The notes under the pieces: generated by a model
Told to the model about the DNA's origin: nothing
The model's database searches: none
Seen by the model: the letters and a program-made list of their open reading frames with translations, nothing else
Shown here: positions 27,015 to 35,304 of the stretch, in pieces
Numbering within the stretch: the stretch's first letter is position 1
How the letters are laid out: each line of letters starts with the position of its first letter
Source: an uncultured Fidelibacterota bacterium
GTDB lineage: Bacteria > Fidelibacterota > Marinisomatia > Marinisomatales > UBA1611
Direction: 5' to 3'
DNA length: 35,304 nt
Assembly (NCBI GenBank): GCA_902559415.1
Contig: CACEHW010000007.1
Coordinates: 1 to 35,304, forward strand
Position numbers and translations under genes: made by a program

Positions 27015-28232
27015 TTAAAAGTAGCTAATTGTTGAATTGATTGAATCTACTAATTTATCAATATCAGAAAAATCATTATAGATGTAAAAGCTAACCCGGG
27101 CAGTAGATGTTTCATTCAGAGTTTTTAAAAGAGGTTGCGCACAATGATGTCCAACTCGCAGACATATGTTGTCTTCGTTTAAGAATTGAGAAAGGTCTTG
27201 AGGGTGTATGCCCTTTATATTAAAGCTTATTACTCCACCTCTTTTTTCGGGGGTCCCATAAATCTTAATATTGGGGATCTCTTGAAGCTTTTTTAGTGCA
27301 TACGATGTTAATTTTTTTTCATAATTATAAACATTTTCCATGCCAATATTTGAAAGGTATTTTATAGCCTCACCCATTCCGATTGCTTGGACATAATTTG
27401 GCGTTCCAGCCTCAAATTTATAAGGGACTTCATTCCAGGTAGATGTTTCTAGAGTTACTTTTTCAATCATCTCACCACCACTTAAAAATGGATCTAATTC
27501 ATTGAGCAAATCCATCTTGCCCCATAGAACGCCAACGCCTGTAGGACCCAACATTTTATGACCTGAAAAAGCCAAAAAGTCACACTCTAGATCTTGAACA
27601 TCAACAGGCATATGTGATACACTTTGAGCTCCATCAATAATGTAGACCGCGCCTATAGATTTTGCCATTTTTGCAATTTTTTTGATGGGATTAATTGTCC
27701 CAAGTACATTAGACATATGAGTAATGGAAACAATCTTTGTTCTATCTGTAAAATATCTCCTGCTGTTTTCTAAATCTATATCTCCTGATTTTGTTAGGGG
27801 AAGATATTTTAATTTTATACCAATTCTTTTTGATAGTTGTTGCCATGGTACGATATTGGCATGATGCTCCATATGGCTAATCAGTATCTCATCATCTTTT
27901 TCCAACCTAGATTCAAGAGAATAAGAAAGTAAGTTCATTGACGCAGTCGTTCCACTGGTAAAAATCACTTCTTTGGAAGAGGGTGCATTAATGAATTGAG
28001 ATACTGTTTTCCTTGATGATTCGTATAGCTCTGTAGATCTTGACCCTAAATCATAAAGTGCTCTGTGCACATTTGCATTAGAATGCTCATAGACTTTTTT
28101 TATTGTATCTAAAACAACTTTAGGCTTTTGAGAAGTAGAAGCGCTATCAAGGTAGACTAGGCTTTTATCATTAAAAATTGGAAAATCTGTTTTATCAATT
28201 AAATGAGACATTGAGTTTTTAAAACATTCCAA
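27015..28232 (-). CDS. sufS: Cysteine desulfurase SufS (start may be the internal ATG at 28211)
   Basis: YLDSASTSQKP, ISHMEHHANIVPWQQL, DFLAFSGHKMLGPTGVGVLWG, LRVGHHCAQPL. Confidence 0.95.
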   Translation of the reverse strand: MECFKNSMSHLIDKTDFPIFNDKSLVYLDSASTSQKPKVVLDTIKKVYEHSNANVHRALYDLGSRSTELYESSRKTVSQFINAPSSKEVIFTSGTTASMNLLSYSLESRLEKDDEILISHMEHHANIVPWQQLSKRIGIKLKYLPLTKSGDIDLENSRRYFTDRTKIVSITHMSNVLGTINPIKKIAKMAKSIGAVYIIDGAQSVSHMPVDVQDLECDFLAFSGHKMLGPTGVGVLWGKMDLLNELDPFLSGGEMIEKVTLETSTWNEVPYKFEAGTPNYVQAIGMGEAIKYLSNIGMENVYNYEKKLTSYALKKLQEIPNIKIYGTPEKRGGVISFNIKGIHPQDLSQFLNEDNICLRVGHHCAQPLLKTLNETSTARVSFYIYNDFSDIDKLVDSINSTISYF

Positions 28233-28761
28233 GTTCTAATTGAGCAGCTTCTGACATCATTGCTTGGTTCCATTGTGGTTCCCAAACAAGTTCAACTTTT
28301 ACACTCTGGACATTATTTATTGCGCCTACTTTTCTTTCAACCTCATCAGCAATAACAGGCCCCATACCACACCCTGGCGCTGTTAATGTCATCATAATTG
28401 TAACATTTTTTTCTCCATCTTTTGTGTCTTGAATACTTAAATCATATATCAACCCTAACTCAACTATATTGACTGGTATTTCAGGATCATAGCAAGTTTT
28501 TAATTGATCCCATACTAACTGCTCTGAGAAATCTGAATTAGATTTGTAGGTTTGTTTTTCTTCAATTTTTAATCCTAATGCGTCAGCATTCTCGGCACTA
28601 ATTTGGGCCATGTTACCATTTATTATTACGGTGTGATTTCCGCCTAGAGATTGTGTTATTTGAACTAAGTTTCCTTCAGCAAGAGTAACTCTGTCTCCAG
28701 AGGGAACCATATTCGCCTCTACATCTCTTAAAAGTCTTATTCTCTGATCATTATTATTCAT
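28219..28761 (-). CDS. sufT: Fe-S assembly protein SufT (DUF59 with N-terminal extension)
   Basis: RDVEANMVPSGDRVTLAEGNLVQITQSLGGNHTVIINGNMAQI N-terminus; CYDPEIPVNIVELGLIYDL...LTAPGCGMGPVIADEV DUF59 core. Confidence 0.88.
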   Translation of the reverse strand: MNNNDQRIRLLRDVEANMVPSGDRVTLAEGNLVQITQSLGGNHTVIINGNMAQISAENADALGLKIEEKQTYKSNSDFSEQLVWDQLKTCYDPEIPVNIVELGLIYDLSIQDTKDGEKNVTIMMTLTAPGCGMGPVIADEVERKVGAINNVQSVKVELVWEPQWNQAMMSEAAQLELGMF

Positions 28762-29162
28762 ATGCTCATTTCATGAATTTTACTAACTGCACTTGCAAAG
28801 CCGTTGGTTCTTTGTACACTAATTAATCCTGATAATCCAACTTTATTTAGTATATCTGCGTGATTAACAGATTGAATATCTTTTGATTTATGACCACTAT
28901 AAATTTTACAAAGTAAAGACAATAACCCTTTTACAATCAGTGCATCAGAATCACATTTAAAAAAATATTTTTCACCTTGTTTTTTACTAACAACCCAGGC
29001 CTGAGATGTACATCCAGACACTTTAGATTTATCATTTCTATCACTTTCTGGTATACCACTAGATTCTTTAGCAATATCCATTAATTGTGAGAATTTATCT
29101 TTTGGATCATCAAAAATAGAAAATAGGTCTTCTATTTCAGTTAGTGTGTGCTTAATACTCAT
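28758..29162 (-). CDS. sufE: Sulfur acceptor SufE
   Basis: KVSGCTSQAWVV active-site Cys motif; KGLLSLLCKIYSG; suf context. Confidence 0.92.
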   Translation of the reverse strand: MSIKHTLTEIEDLFSIFDDPKDKFSQLMDIAKESSGIPESDRNDKSKVSGCTSQAWVVSKKQGEKYFFKCDSDALIVKGLLSLLCKIYSGHKSKDIQSVNHADILNKVGLSGLISVQRTNGFASAVSKIHEMSI

Positions 29163-29164
29163 TA

Positions 29165-30424
29165 TTAATTATTCTTGATCAGCCAGTTGTCAAATTTATT
29201 AAAGAGGTAATCTCTTAAATCTTTATTTTCTATTTCTTCCATTAACTCAATCACAAATCCTCGAATAAGAAGAGAGGAGGCACTCTCACGATCTAAACCA
29301 CGAGATTGCATATAAAAAAGTGCTTCATTATCTAATGCTCCGGTTGTTGAGCCATGTGCACATTTAACATCATCTGCGTATATCTCTAACTGAGGATTTG
29401 AATTCATTGTAGCTTTGTCTGATAGAAGTAAATTCTTATTTGATTGTTTTGAATTAGTTTTTTGAGAGTCTTCTCTGACAATAGTCCGGCCATTGAAAAC
29501 TCCAGAAGATTTATTATTGAGCACGGATTTAAAATTTTGAGAACTCGTACAATTTGGCATAATGTGATCAGTTGTTATGTATGTCGCTGACTGTTGATCA
29601 TCATCTAAAATAGTCAGTCCAGATAGAAAACAATTAGAGTTGGTACCCTTTAAAGAATTATATATATCTGATCTTTGTAGCGCTCCGCTATCTACAAATT
29701 GAAAATATTTATAATTTGAATTTTCGCTTTGCTCAATATATGAACTCGAGATATTTATGGTTTTATTTGCATTTGAAAAAATCCGTAAATGATTCAATGA
29801 TGCATTTTCTTTTACAGAAGCAAAAACACAATTATTTTGAAAAAATGATGAAGTCTCGCTTGCATATTGTTCGATCACTGTTGCCGAGCTAGATCTGCTA
29901 ATATCAATATTGACCTGTGGACTTATAATTAAATTTTCACTTCCTGAACAAATGAAAAGTATGTGGATCGGCTTATCAATATCTGTATCAGGATCAATAA
30001 TAAATGACATTCCACTGTCGCATAAAGATGTATTAAGTAAATCAAATGGAGTGTCTTTTTTATCTTTTTGTCTCCAGTCGTTTTGTTCAAGGTATTCATG
30101 ATTAGTTAAAACTCTTAATTCTTTTGGAGCATCTGATAGATGCTCTACATAATGACCATTTATGATTACCAATGTGTGAGTATTTTTAATTTTATATTTA
30201 GAAAAATCAATATTTTCAAAAGCATCATTAGCCTCTGATATTCTAAAATTATTTTTATTTAAGAAAGAAAGATCAGTGTGTCTCCAATCTTCCCATTTTT
30301 TTGTAGGCAGGCCTATATCTAAAAATTTTGAGAAAGCTTTTTGCCTGCTATTGTTTAACCTTGAAGGGAAGTATTTGCGAGAAATGATCTTATTAAACTC
30401 ATTTTGGTAGTCGTTTACGTTCAT
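29165..30424 (-). CDS. sufD: SufD
   Basis: PTKKWEDWRHTDLSFL; C-terminal ADDVKCAHGSTTGALDNEALFYMQSRGLDRESASSLLIRGF. Confidence 0.95.
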   Translation of the reverse strand: MNVNDYQNEFNKIISRKYFPSRLNNSRQKAFSKFLDIGLPTKKWEDWRHTDLSFLNKNNFRISEANDAFENIDFSKYKIKNTHTLVIINGHYVEHLSDAPKELRVLTNHEYLEQNDWRQKDKKDTPFDLLNTSLCDSGMSFIIDPDTDIDKPIHILFICSGSENLIISPQVNIDISRSSSATVIEQYASETSSFFQNNCVFASVKENASLNHLRIFSNANKTINISSSYIEQSENSNYKYFQFVDSGALQRSDIYNSLKGTNSNCFLSGLTILDDDQQSATYITTDHIMPNCTSSQNFKSVLNNKSSGVFNGRTIVREDSQKTNSKQSNKNLLLSDKATMNSNPQLEIYADDVKCAHGSTTGALDNEALFYMQSRGLDRESASSLLIRGFVIELMEEIENKDLRDYLFNKFDNWLIKNN

Positions 30425-31161
30425 GATTCAAGCCAGCTGTAACCTTTTTCTTCTAACTCTAGGGCAAGTTCTTTTCCGCCTGATTTAACAATTTTACCAT
30501 CAATAAGAACATGAACGACATCAGGTTCAATATACTTTAATAATCTTTGATAATGAGTTATAACTAAAAAGCTTCTTGAGTTATTTTTATATTTATTTAT
30601 CCCTCTTGATATAATCTTCAATGCATCAATATCAAGACCAGAATCTGTTTCATCCATAATTGCAAGTTCAGGCTCTAGGCATAGGAGTTGCAGCATTTCA
30701 TTTCTCTTTTTTTCTCCGCCTGAAAAGCCTTCATTAACAGCCCTCTTTAAATATTTGGCATCCATTTCAACTTCTTTTAATTTTGATTTTACAAACTTTA
30801 AGAAAGTTGCGGCATCATACTCTTTTTCACCTCTGTATTTTTTTTTAGCGTTCACTGCTGCCCTTAAAAAATAGGTGTTATTTACACCTGGAATAACGGT
30901 AGGATATTGAAAGGACATAAAAATACCAGCTAGAGCTCTTTCATTTGGTTCCATTTCAAGAATTGACTCATCTTTGAATGTGATATCACCTTTTGTCACG
31001 TTATAGTTTTCTCTTCCTGTAATCGCGTTAGAGAGTGTACTTTTTCCTGAACCGTTTAATCCCATAATAGCATGCATTTCACCAGCTTTTATTTTTAGAT
31101 CTATACCGCTTAATATTTCTTTATTTTCTACTTCTACGTGAAGATTATTTATCTCTAGCAT
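30421..31161 (-). CDS. sufC: SufC ATPase
   Basis: Walker A GLNGSGKST, signature EGFSGGEKKRNEMLQLLCLEPELAIMDETDSGLDIDAL. Confidence 0.97.
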   Translation of the reverse strand: MLEINNLHVEVENKEILSGIDLKIKAGEMHAIMGLNGSGKSTLSNAITGRENYNVTKGDITFKDESILEMEPNERALAGIFMSFQYPTVIPGVNNTYFLRAAVNAKKKYRGEKEYDAATFLKFVKSKLKEVEMDAKYLKRAVNEGFSGGEKKRNEMLQLLCLEPELAIMDETDSGLDIDALKIISRGINKYKNNSRSFLVITHYQRLLKYIEPDVVHVLIDGKIVKSGGKELALELEEKGYSWLES

Positions 31162-31175
31162 ATTTCACCTTGTAA

Positions 31176-32624
31176 TTATCCAACGCTTCCTTCTAAGCTT
31201 ACTTCCATTAGTTTTGTGGCTTCCATAGCAAACTCCATTGGTAGTTCATTAAACACCTCTTTACAAAAACCATTAACAATCATTGATACCGCATCTTCAG
31301 TATCTATGCCTCTTTGATTACAATAGAATAATTGATCTTCTCCAATTTTTGATGTTGAAGCTTCGTGCTCCATTGTCGCGGATTGATTTCTTACATCTAT
31401 GTAAGGAAAAGTGTGAGCACCGCAACGATCCCCGATTAAAATAGAGTCACATTGTGAGAAATTTCTCGCATTATCTGCGCTTTTCATAATTTTAACTTCA
31501 CCTCGGTATGTCTGTTGCCCTTTTCCTGCTGAGATTCCTTTAGATATAATTGTGCTTTTTGTGTTTTTTCCAATGTGAATCATTTTTGTACCCGTATCTG
31601 CTTGTTGGAGGTTGTTTGTTAATGCAACAGAGTAAAACTCTCCAACAGAATCATCTCCCTTTAAAATGCAGCTAGGGTATTTCCATGTAACAGCTGAGCC
31701 TGTTTCTACTTGTGTCCAAGATATTCTAGAGTTTTGGCCAGCACATAATCCTCGTTTTGTAACAAAATTGTAAATTCCACCTGCTCCTGTTTTTGGATTC
31801 CCAGGAAACCAATTTTGGACAGTAGAATATTTTATGGTAGCATTATCAAGTGCTACTAATTCTACAACAGCCGCATGCAGTTGGTTTTCATCACGCATGG
31901 GCGCGGTACACCCCTCAAGATAGCTTACAGAACTATTCTCTTCAGCAATAATTAGTGTTCGTTCAAATTGGCCTGTTTTTGCTTCATTAATTCTAAAATA
32001 TGTTGATAATTCCATCGGGCATTTAACACCTTTAGGAATGAAAACAAAAGAGCCATCTGTAAAAACAGCAGAATTCAAACAAGCAAAGTAATTATCAGTA
32101 TAAGGAATAACACTACCTAAGTATTTTTTGACAATCTCTGGGTAGTCAATTGCTGCTTCCGAAAAACTACAAAAAATCACCCCATGACTTTTTAATTCTT
32201 CTCTAAAAGTGGTCGCAACTGAAACACTATCAAACACAGCATCAACGGCAATCCCATTCATCATCTTTTGTTCATCCAGTGGGATACCTAATTTATTATA
32301 AGTCTTGAGTAACTCTGGATCTAGTTCATCTAAGCTTTTTAATTCTTTTTTCTTAGGAGCAGAGTAATAGCTTATATCCTGATAGTCAATCTTATCATAG
32401 TTAACATTTTGCCAGTCAGGTTCTTTCATCTTTAGCCATTTTCTGTATGCTTTTAAGCGCCATTCTAGTAACCAAGAAGGTTCTTTTTTCTTCTTTGAGA
32501 TGAAATGTATTGTCTCTTCGCTAATTCCAGGAGCGAGTGTATCTGATTCTATTTCAGTAATAAACCCGTATTTGTATTCTTCTTTAACGCGCTGATCTAT
32601 TACACTATTTTTATTATTGTCCAT
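31176..32624 (-). CDS. sufB: SufB
   Basis: [33 protein letters not shown]-like, [44 protein letters not shown]. Confidence 0.97.
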   Translation of the reverse strand: MDNNKNSVIDQRVKEEYKYGFITEIESDTLAPGISEETIHFISKKKKEPSWLLEWRLKAYRKWLKMKEPDWQNVNYDKIDYQDISYYSAPKKKELKSLDELDPELLKTYNKLGIPLDEQKMMNGIAVDAVFDSVSVATTFREELKSHGVIFCSFSEAAIDYPEIVKKYLGSVIPYTDNYFACLNSAVFTDGSFVFIPKGVKCPMELSTYFRINEAKTGQFERTLIIAEENSSVSYLEGCTAPMRDENQLHAAVVELVALDNATIKYSTVQNWFPGNPKTGAGGIYNFVTKRGLCAGQNSRISWTQVETGSAVTWKYPSCILKGDDSVGEFYSVALTNNLQQADTGTKMIHIGKNTKSTIISKGISAGKGQQTYRGEVKIMKSADNARNFSQCDSILIGDRCGAHTFPYIDVRNQSATMEHEASTSKIGEDQLFYCNQRGIDTEDAVSMIVNGFCKEVFNELPMEFAMEATKLMEVSLEGSVG

Positions 32625-32648
32625 AAATTATTTTGTCTTCATTGCCTT

Positions 32649-33026
32649 TTAGGCTGAAAAAGAAGTACCGCAGCCACAAGTTCTTTCAGCATTTGGATTT
32701 TCAATTTTAAAACCCCCGTTAAGCATGTCATCTGAATAATCAATGGTTATATTTTTTAAATAGAGCCAGCTTTTCAGATCACAAATCACTTTTAATCCAT
32801 TCTGCTCAAAAACTTTATCATAAGTGTTCTGCTTTTCATCAAAATCCATTTTATAGTTCATGCCTGAACAGCCACCACTATCAACGGACATTCTAAGATA
32901 GTATCCGTTCTTTCCCTCAGAAGACATAACAGCTTTCAACCTGGTCACTGCTTTTTTTGATACAAAGATCTGAGCATCTTTAAATTCATTTTGAGCTTGC
33001 TCGATTGTTGATTGTTCTTTTTTCAT
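32649..33026 (-). CDS. sufA: A-type Fe-S carrier (SufA/ErpA/IscA family)
   Basis: YLRMSVDSGGCSGMNYKMDFD and C-terminal ERTCGCGTSF. The track starts at 33071; internal ATG 33026 avoids the 41-nt overlap with the upstream gene. Confidence 0.9.
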   Translation of the reverse strand: MKKEQSTIEQAQNEFKDAQIFVSKKAVTRLKAVMSSEGKNGYYLRMSVDSGGCSGMNYKMDFDEKQNTYDKVFEQNGLKVICDLKSWLYLKNITIDYSDDMLNGGFKIENPNAERTCGCGTSFSA

Positions 33027-33030
33027 GCGT

Positions 33031-33393
33031 TTATTCCCATGTTGTTTCAAGTTTTTCTTGTTGGGTTTCATTTATTTCTTCATCAAATCCTAATTTTTCA
33101 CGCGCTTCTTGAGTCATCATCTCAGGTTTCCATGGAGGGTCAAATGTGACCTCAACACTCACATCCTTGATCTCAGGCATAAGAGCCACCTTAGTTTTGA
33201 TGTCTTCAGCCATATGTTGGCCCATTGTACAGCCCGGTGTAGTGAGAGACATTAAGACCTCTACATCTGATTTTTCTTTGTCATATTCTTTGATGCTGAT
33301 ATTATAAATTAAACCCAAGTTCCAAAGATCAATTGGGATCTCAGGGTCATAGCACTGCTTTAAAATATCAATTATTTTATCTTTTAATTTCAT
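33031..33393 (-). CDS. MIP18/DUF59 Fe-S assembly protein (second DUF59 in the operon)
   Basis: CYDPEIPIDLWNLGLIYNISI...LTTPGCTMGQHMAEDI...VEVTFDPPWKPEMM. Confidence 0.9.
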   Translation of the reverse strand: MKLKDKIIDILKQCYDPEIPIDLWNLGLIYNISIKEYDKEKSDVEVLMSLTTPGCTMGQHMAEDIKTKVALMPEIKDVSVEVTFDPPWKPEMMTQEAREKLGFDEEINETQQEKLETTWE

Positions 33394-33785
33394 TGTGAAA
33401 TATCCGCTATTGTTAGGTTGTCAAAAAGGTTTCTTATAGAGTCATTAATTTTGTTAATGGGGGTGCGAATATTGCAGCTATTTAGATGGTCACATCCAGC
33501 TTCAAAATAACAGTCCATAATAGCTGTAGGACCCTCTAAAATTTCAAAAAAATGATTTAGTGTCGTACTCTCTATTTTTTTTGATGCTTTATATCCACCA
33601 TTTGGTCCTTTGAAAGATTCAATTATATCTGAGCTGGCTAGTTTTTGGAGTGTCTTCGCTAAAATTTCTTTAGGTATTCCATAAGAAGATGCGATCTCAG
33701 ATACTGGAACGAGTTTTTCCTTGTTTTCTTGGAGGTGCCTCATAGCAATGAGAGCATATTCTACTTTTTTAGTAATCTTTAACAT
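33390..33785 (-). CDS. Rrf2-family Fe-S-sensing transcriptional regulator
   Basis: KKVEYALIAMRHL, SYGIPKEILAKTLQKLASSDIIESFKGPNGGY; CYFEAGCDHLNSC is an exact CX5CX5C. Track start 33833 (MFGFIYILAIYF...) replaced by MLKITKK at 33785, the family-typical start. Confidence 0.92.
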   Translation of the reverse strand: MLKITKKVEYALIAMRHLQENKEKLVPVSEIASSYGIPKEILAKTLQKLASSDIIESFKGPNGGYKASKKIESTTLNHFFEILEGPTAIMDCYFEAGCDHLNSCNIRTPINKINDSIRNLFDNLTIADISQ

Positions 33786-33831
33786 TTTTTTGGACTGGAA
33801 GTATATAGCCAGAATGTAAATAAAACCAAAC

Positions 33832-33862
33832 ATTATATACGACTAATTTTGTCGGATATAAT
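33832..33862. promoter_or_regulatory. 31-nt near-perfect inverted repeat; candidate Rrf2/IscR-type operator
   Basis: ATTATATACGAC-TAATTTT-GTCGGATATAAT: 12-nt arms with one mismatch, 7-nt spacer, 46 nt upstream of the Rrf2 start. Confidence 0.7.
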
Positions 33863-33881
33863 ATCTAAGAAGAGAGTAAGC

Positions 33882-34922
33882 TTATAGATTAGCTATGACA
33901 GGCTTGTCTTTTGCACTAATAATTTCTCCAATAACTTTTGCTTTATTACCAAAATCATTTAAAAATGCCTCGGCATCTTTTGGTGGTAATGTTATCAGAA
34001 GTCCTCCAGAAGTTTGCGCATCGCATATAATTAACTTTTCATTGTACGATAGTTCAGAACTAAAATTTGTATACTTTTCAGCATGTTCAAGATTGCGTTT
34101 TGATCCACCCGGCATTATCCCTTCTTCTATTAAGTCCAATGTTCCTGGCAACAAATCAATCTGGTTAAAATAAATTTTCGCAGATACTTTACTAGATTTG
34201 CAAATTTCAATTAGGTGCCCAACTAGCCCAAATCCGGTGATATCTGTAACCGCGTTTGGAGTAAATTTTTGTGCAACTTCAGAAGCTTTTTTGTTTAAGT
34301 TTTTCATAGTCTCTATAGCGGAAGATATAATTTTAGAAGAGGCTTTTTCTTTTTTAATTGCTGTTGATATAATTCCTGTACCAATAGGTTTCGTGAGAAT
34401 TATTTTGTCGCCTTCTTTAGCACCTGCATTCGTCCAAATATTTTTTTCAATTACCTCTCCCGTTACAACTAAGCCGTATTTTGGTTCATTATCATCTATT
34501 GAATGTCCACCGACTATTGGTATCCCTGCTTCTGCTGCCTTGTCTGCTCCACCTTGCATAATCTCAGATAATATTTCATTTGGAAGCTTCTGGATAGGGA
34601 ATCCAACTATATTTAAAGCAAATAAAGGTCGGCCACCCATAGCATAAATATCCGATAGAGAATTTGCTGCAGATATTTGTCCAAATGTATATGGATCATC
34701 AACAATTGGTGTGAAAAAATCAACAGTTTGGAGAATGATCTTTCCATCGCTAAGGCGTACGACAGCTGCATCATCCGTACTAGTATAGTCCGTGATAACA
34801 GAGTTGTTTGTGCTCATCTTTACATTACCCAGAACCTGGGCTAGGTCTTCAGGACCAATTTTACAAGCTCAGCCAGCACCATGGCTAAACGTAGTTAGCC
34901 TGATTTTTTCTCGACCTTTCAT
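33882..34922 (-). CDS. selD: Selenide, water dikinase SelD, probable selenoprotein with in-frame UGA at 34869-34871
   Basis: The track begins at internal Met 34817. Extending upstream in the same frame gives MKGREKIRLTTFSHGAG(UGA)ACKIGPEDLAQVLGNVKMSTNNSVITDYTSTDDAAVV; SHGAG-[C/U]-xCKI is the conserved SelD catalytic region. An in-frame TAA at 34932-34934 limits the ORF upstream. Confidence 0.92.
34827..34841 (-). promoter_or_regulatory. Candidate bacterial SECIS hairpin of selD
   Basis: RNA G-CCCAG-GUU-CUGGG-U: 5 Watson-Crick pairs plus one G-U, loop starting with G; 33 nt between UGA and loop. A second hairpin GGUC-CUGAA-GACC (34844-34856) lies between. Confidence 0.5.
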
Positions 34923-35114
34923 TAAGTAAAATTAACAATTTAAAGTTCTATAAAACATCAATTCAAATTTTTTTTGAAATCTTTAGAATCTGTTTTGACA
35001 TATAATAACGAATGGTAAATTAAACCTATATATATATTGAATTTTTAGTGGTTAATGCTGAAGATTTAATTATTAAAAATTTTATTTTCAATATTCAATG
35101 TAGAGACAGGAACA

Positions 35115-35304
35115 ATGGGAAAAACATTTAAAACGATTGATGATGCGGTTATTCGCTTCGCTGGTGATTCTGGCGATGGAATGCAATTAACGGGAGGTAG
35201 ATTTACAGAAACTACTGCTACTTTAGGTAATGACCTAAGTACGTTGCCTGATTTCCCTGCTGAAATTAGAGCCCCTGCTGGCTCATTAGCAGGTGTAAGT
35301 GCAT
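35115..35304 (+). CDS. korA: 2-oxoacid:ferredoxin oxidoreductase alpha subunit, N-terminal part (runs off the right edge)
   Basis: From ATG 35115: [70 protein letters not shown]. Absent from the track because it is open-ended. Confidence 0.9.
   Translation, partial: MGKTFKTIDDAVIRFAGDSGDGMQLTGGRFTETTATLGNDLSTLPDFPAEIRAPAGSLAGVSA

Noticed and set aside
33895-34647. + strand ORFs of 92 and 149 aa opposite selD
   Set aside because: Antisense shadows of the SelD reading frame.
34817-34922. SelD as a pseudogene or as a short protein starting at Met 34817
   Set aside because: The sequence upstream of TGA is in frame and matches the conserved SelD N-terminus at the exact Cys/Sec site; the rest of the gene is intact. 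Recoding is the simpler explanation, although resequencing is still desirable.
34962-34978. AT-rich inverted repeat TTCAAA-TTTTT-TTTGAA between selD and korA
   Set aside because: Short, AT-only-type stem typical of the composition; no further support as a terminator or operator.
34995-35006. TTGACATATAAT, resembling a sigma70 -35 followed by -10
   Set aside because: The two hexamers abut with no spacer, so they cannot act together; a promoter for korA may be nearby but was not resolved.
1-35304. CRISPR arrays, transposases, integrases, phage genes, tRNA/rRNA
   Set aside because: Looked for by eye; no regular short repeat array, mobile-element protein or tRNA cloverleaf was recognised. A tRNAscan-SE/Infernal run would be needed to exclude small RNAs.

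Overview
AT-rich bacterial chromosomal window with dense coding. The combination of a TonB-dependent receptor, a C-terminal YPNPFNPTTKIRF-type sorting domain and a DUF2480-like gene suggests a Marinimicrobia/SAR406- or Bacteroidetes/FCB-like marine lineage (inference, not proven). Main blocks: partial ribonuclease G (-); a + strand run of peptidase S51, CysQ/IMPase-like, ThyX, hexapeptide acyltransferase, fused 2-oxoacid dehydrogenase E1, FabD-like acyltransferase and glutaryl-CoA-dehydrogenase-like ACAD; a - strand run of acyl-CoA mutase, PAP2-like membrane protein, BirA and ferritin-like protein; three small + genes including a DUF3467 protein; a PAP2 phosphatase; a secreted T9SS-type protein followed by a 1277-aa TonB receptor full of DNDGDG repeats; etfBA plus an EMO-type membrane Fe-S protein; a CPA antiporter; a long SUF operon (Rrf2, DUF59, SufA, B, C, D, E, T, S, DUF2480-like, dCMP deaminase, IPNS-like oxygenase); selD; and the start of korA. 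The strongest hidden signal is at the right end. The ORF track truncates SelD: reading through an in-frame UGA restores the conserved N-terminus SHGAG-U-ACKIGPEDL, so SelD is very probably itself a selenoprotein, and a hairpin that fits bacterial SECIS rules lies downstream of the UGA. Other signals: a 31-nt near-perfect inverted repeat resembling an IscR type-1 operator in front of a CX5CX5C Rrf2 regulator heading the suf operon; a terminator-like hairpin that contains the Shine-Dalgarno of the downstream TonB receptor; an unannotated 33-aa transmembrane ORF; and an atypical ThyX signature. No CRISPR array, rRNA, tRNA or mobile element was recognised.
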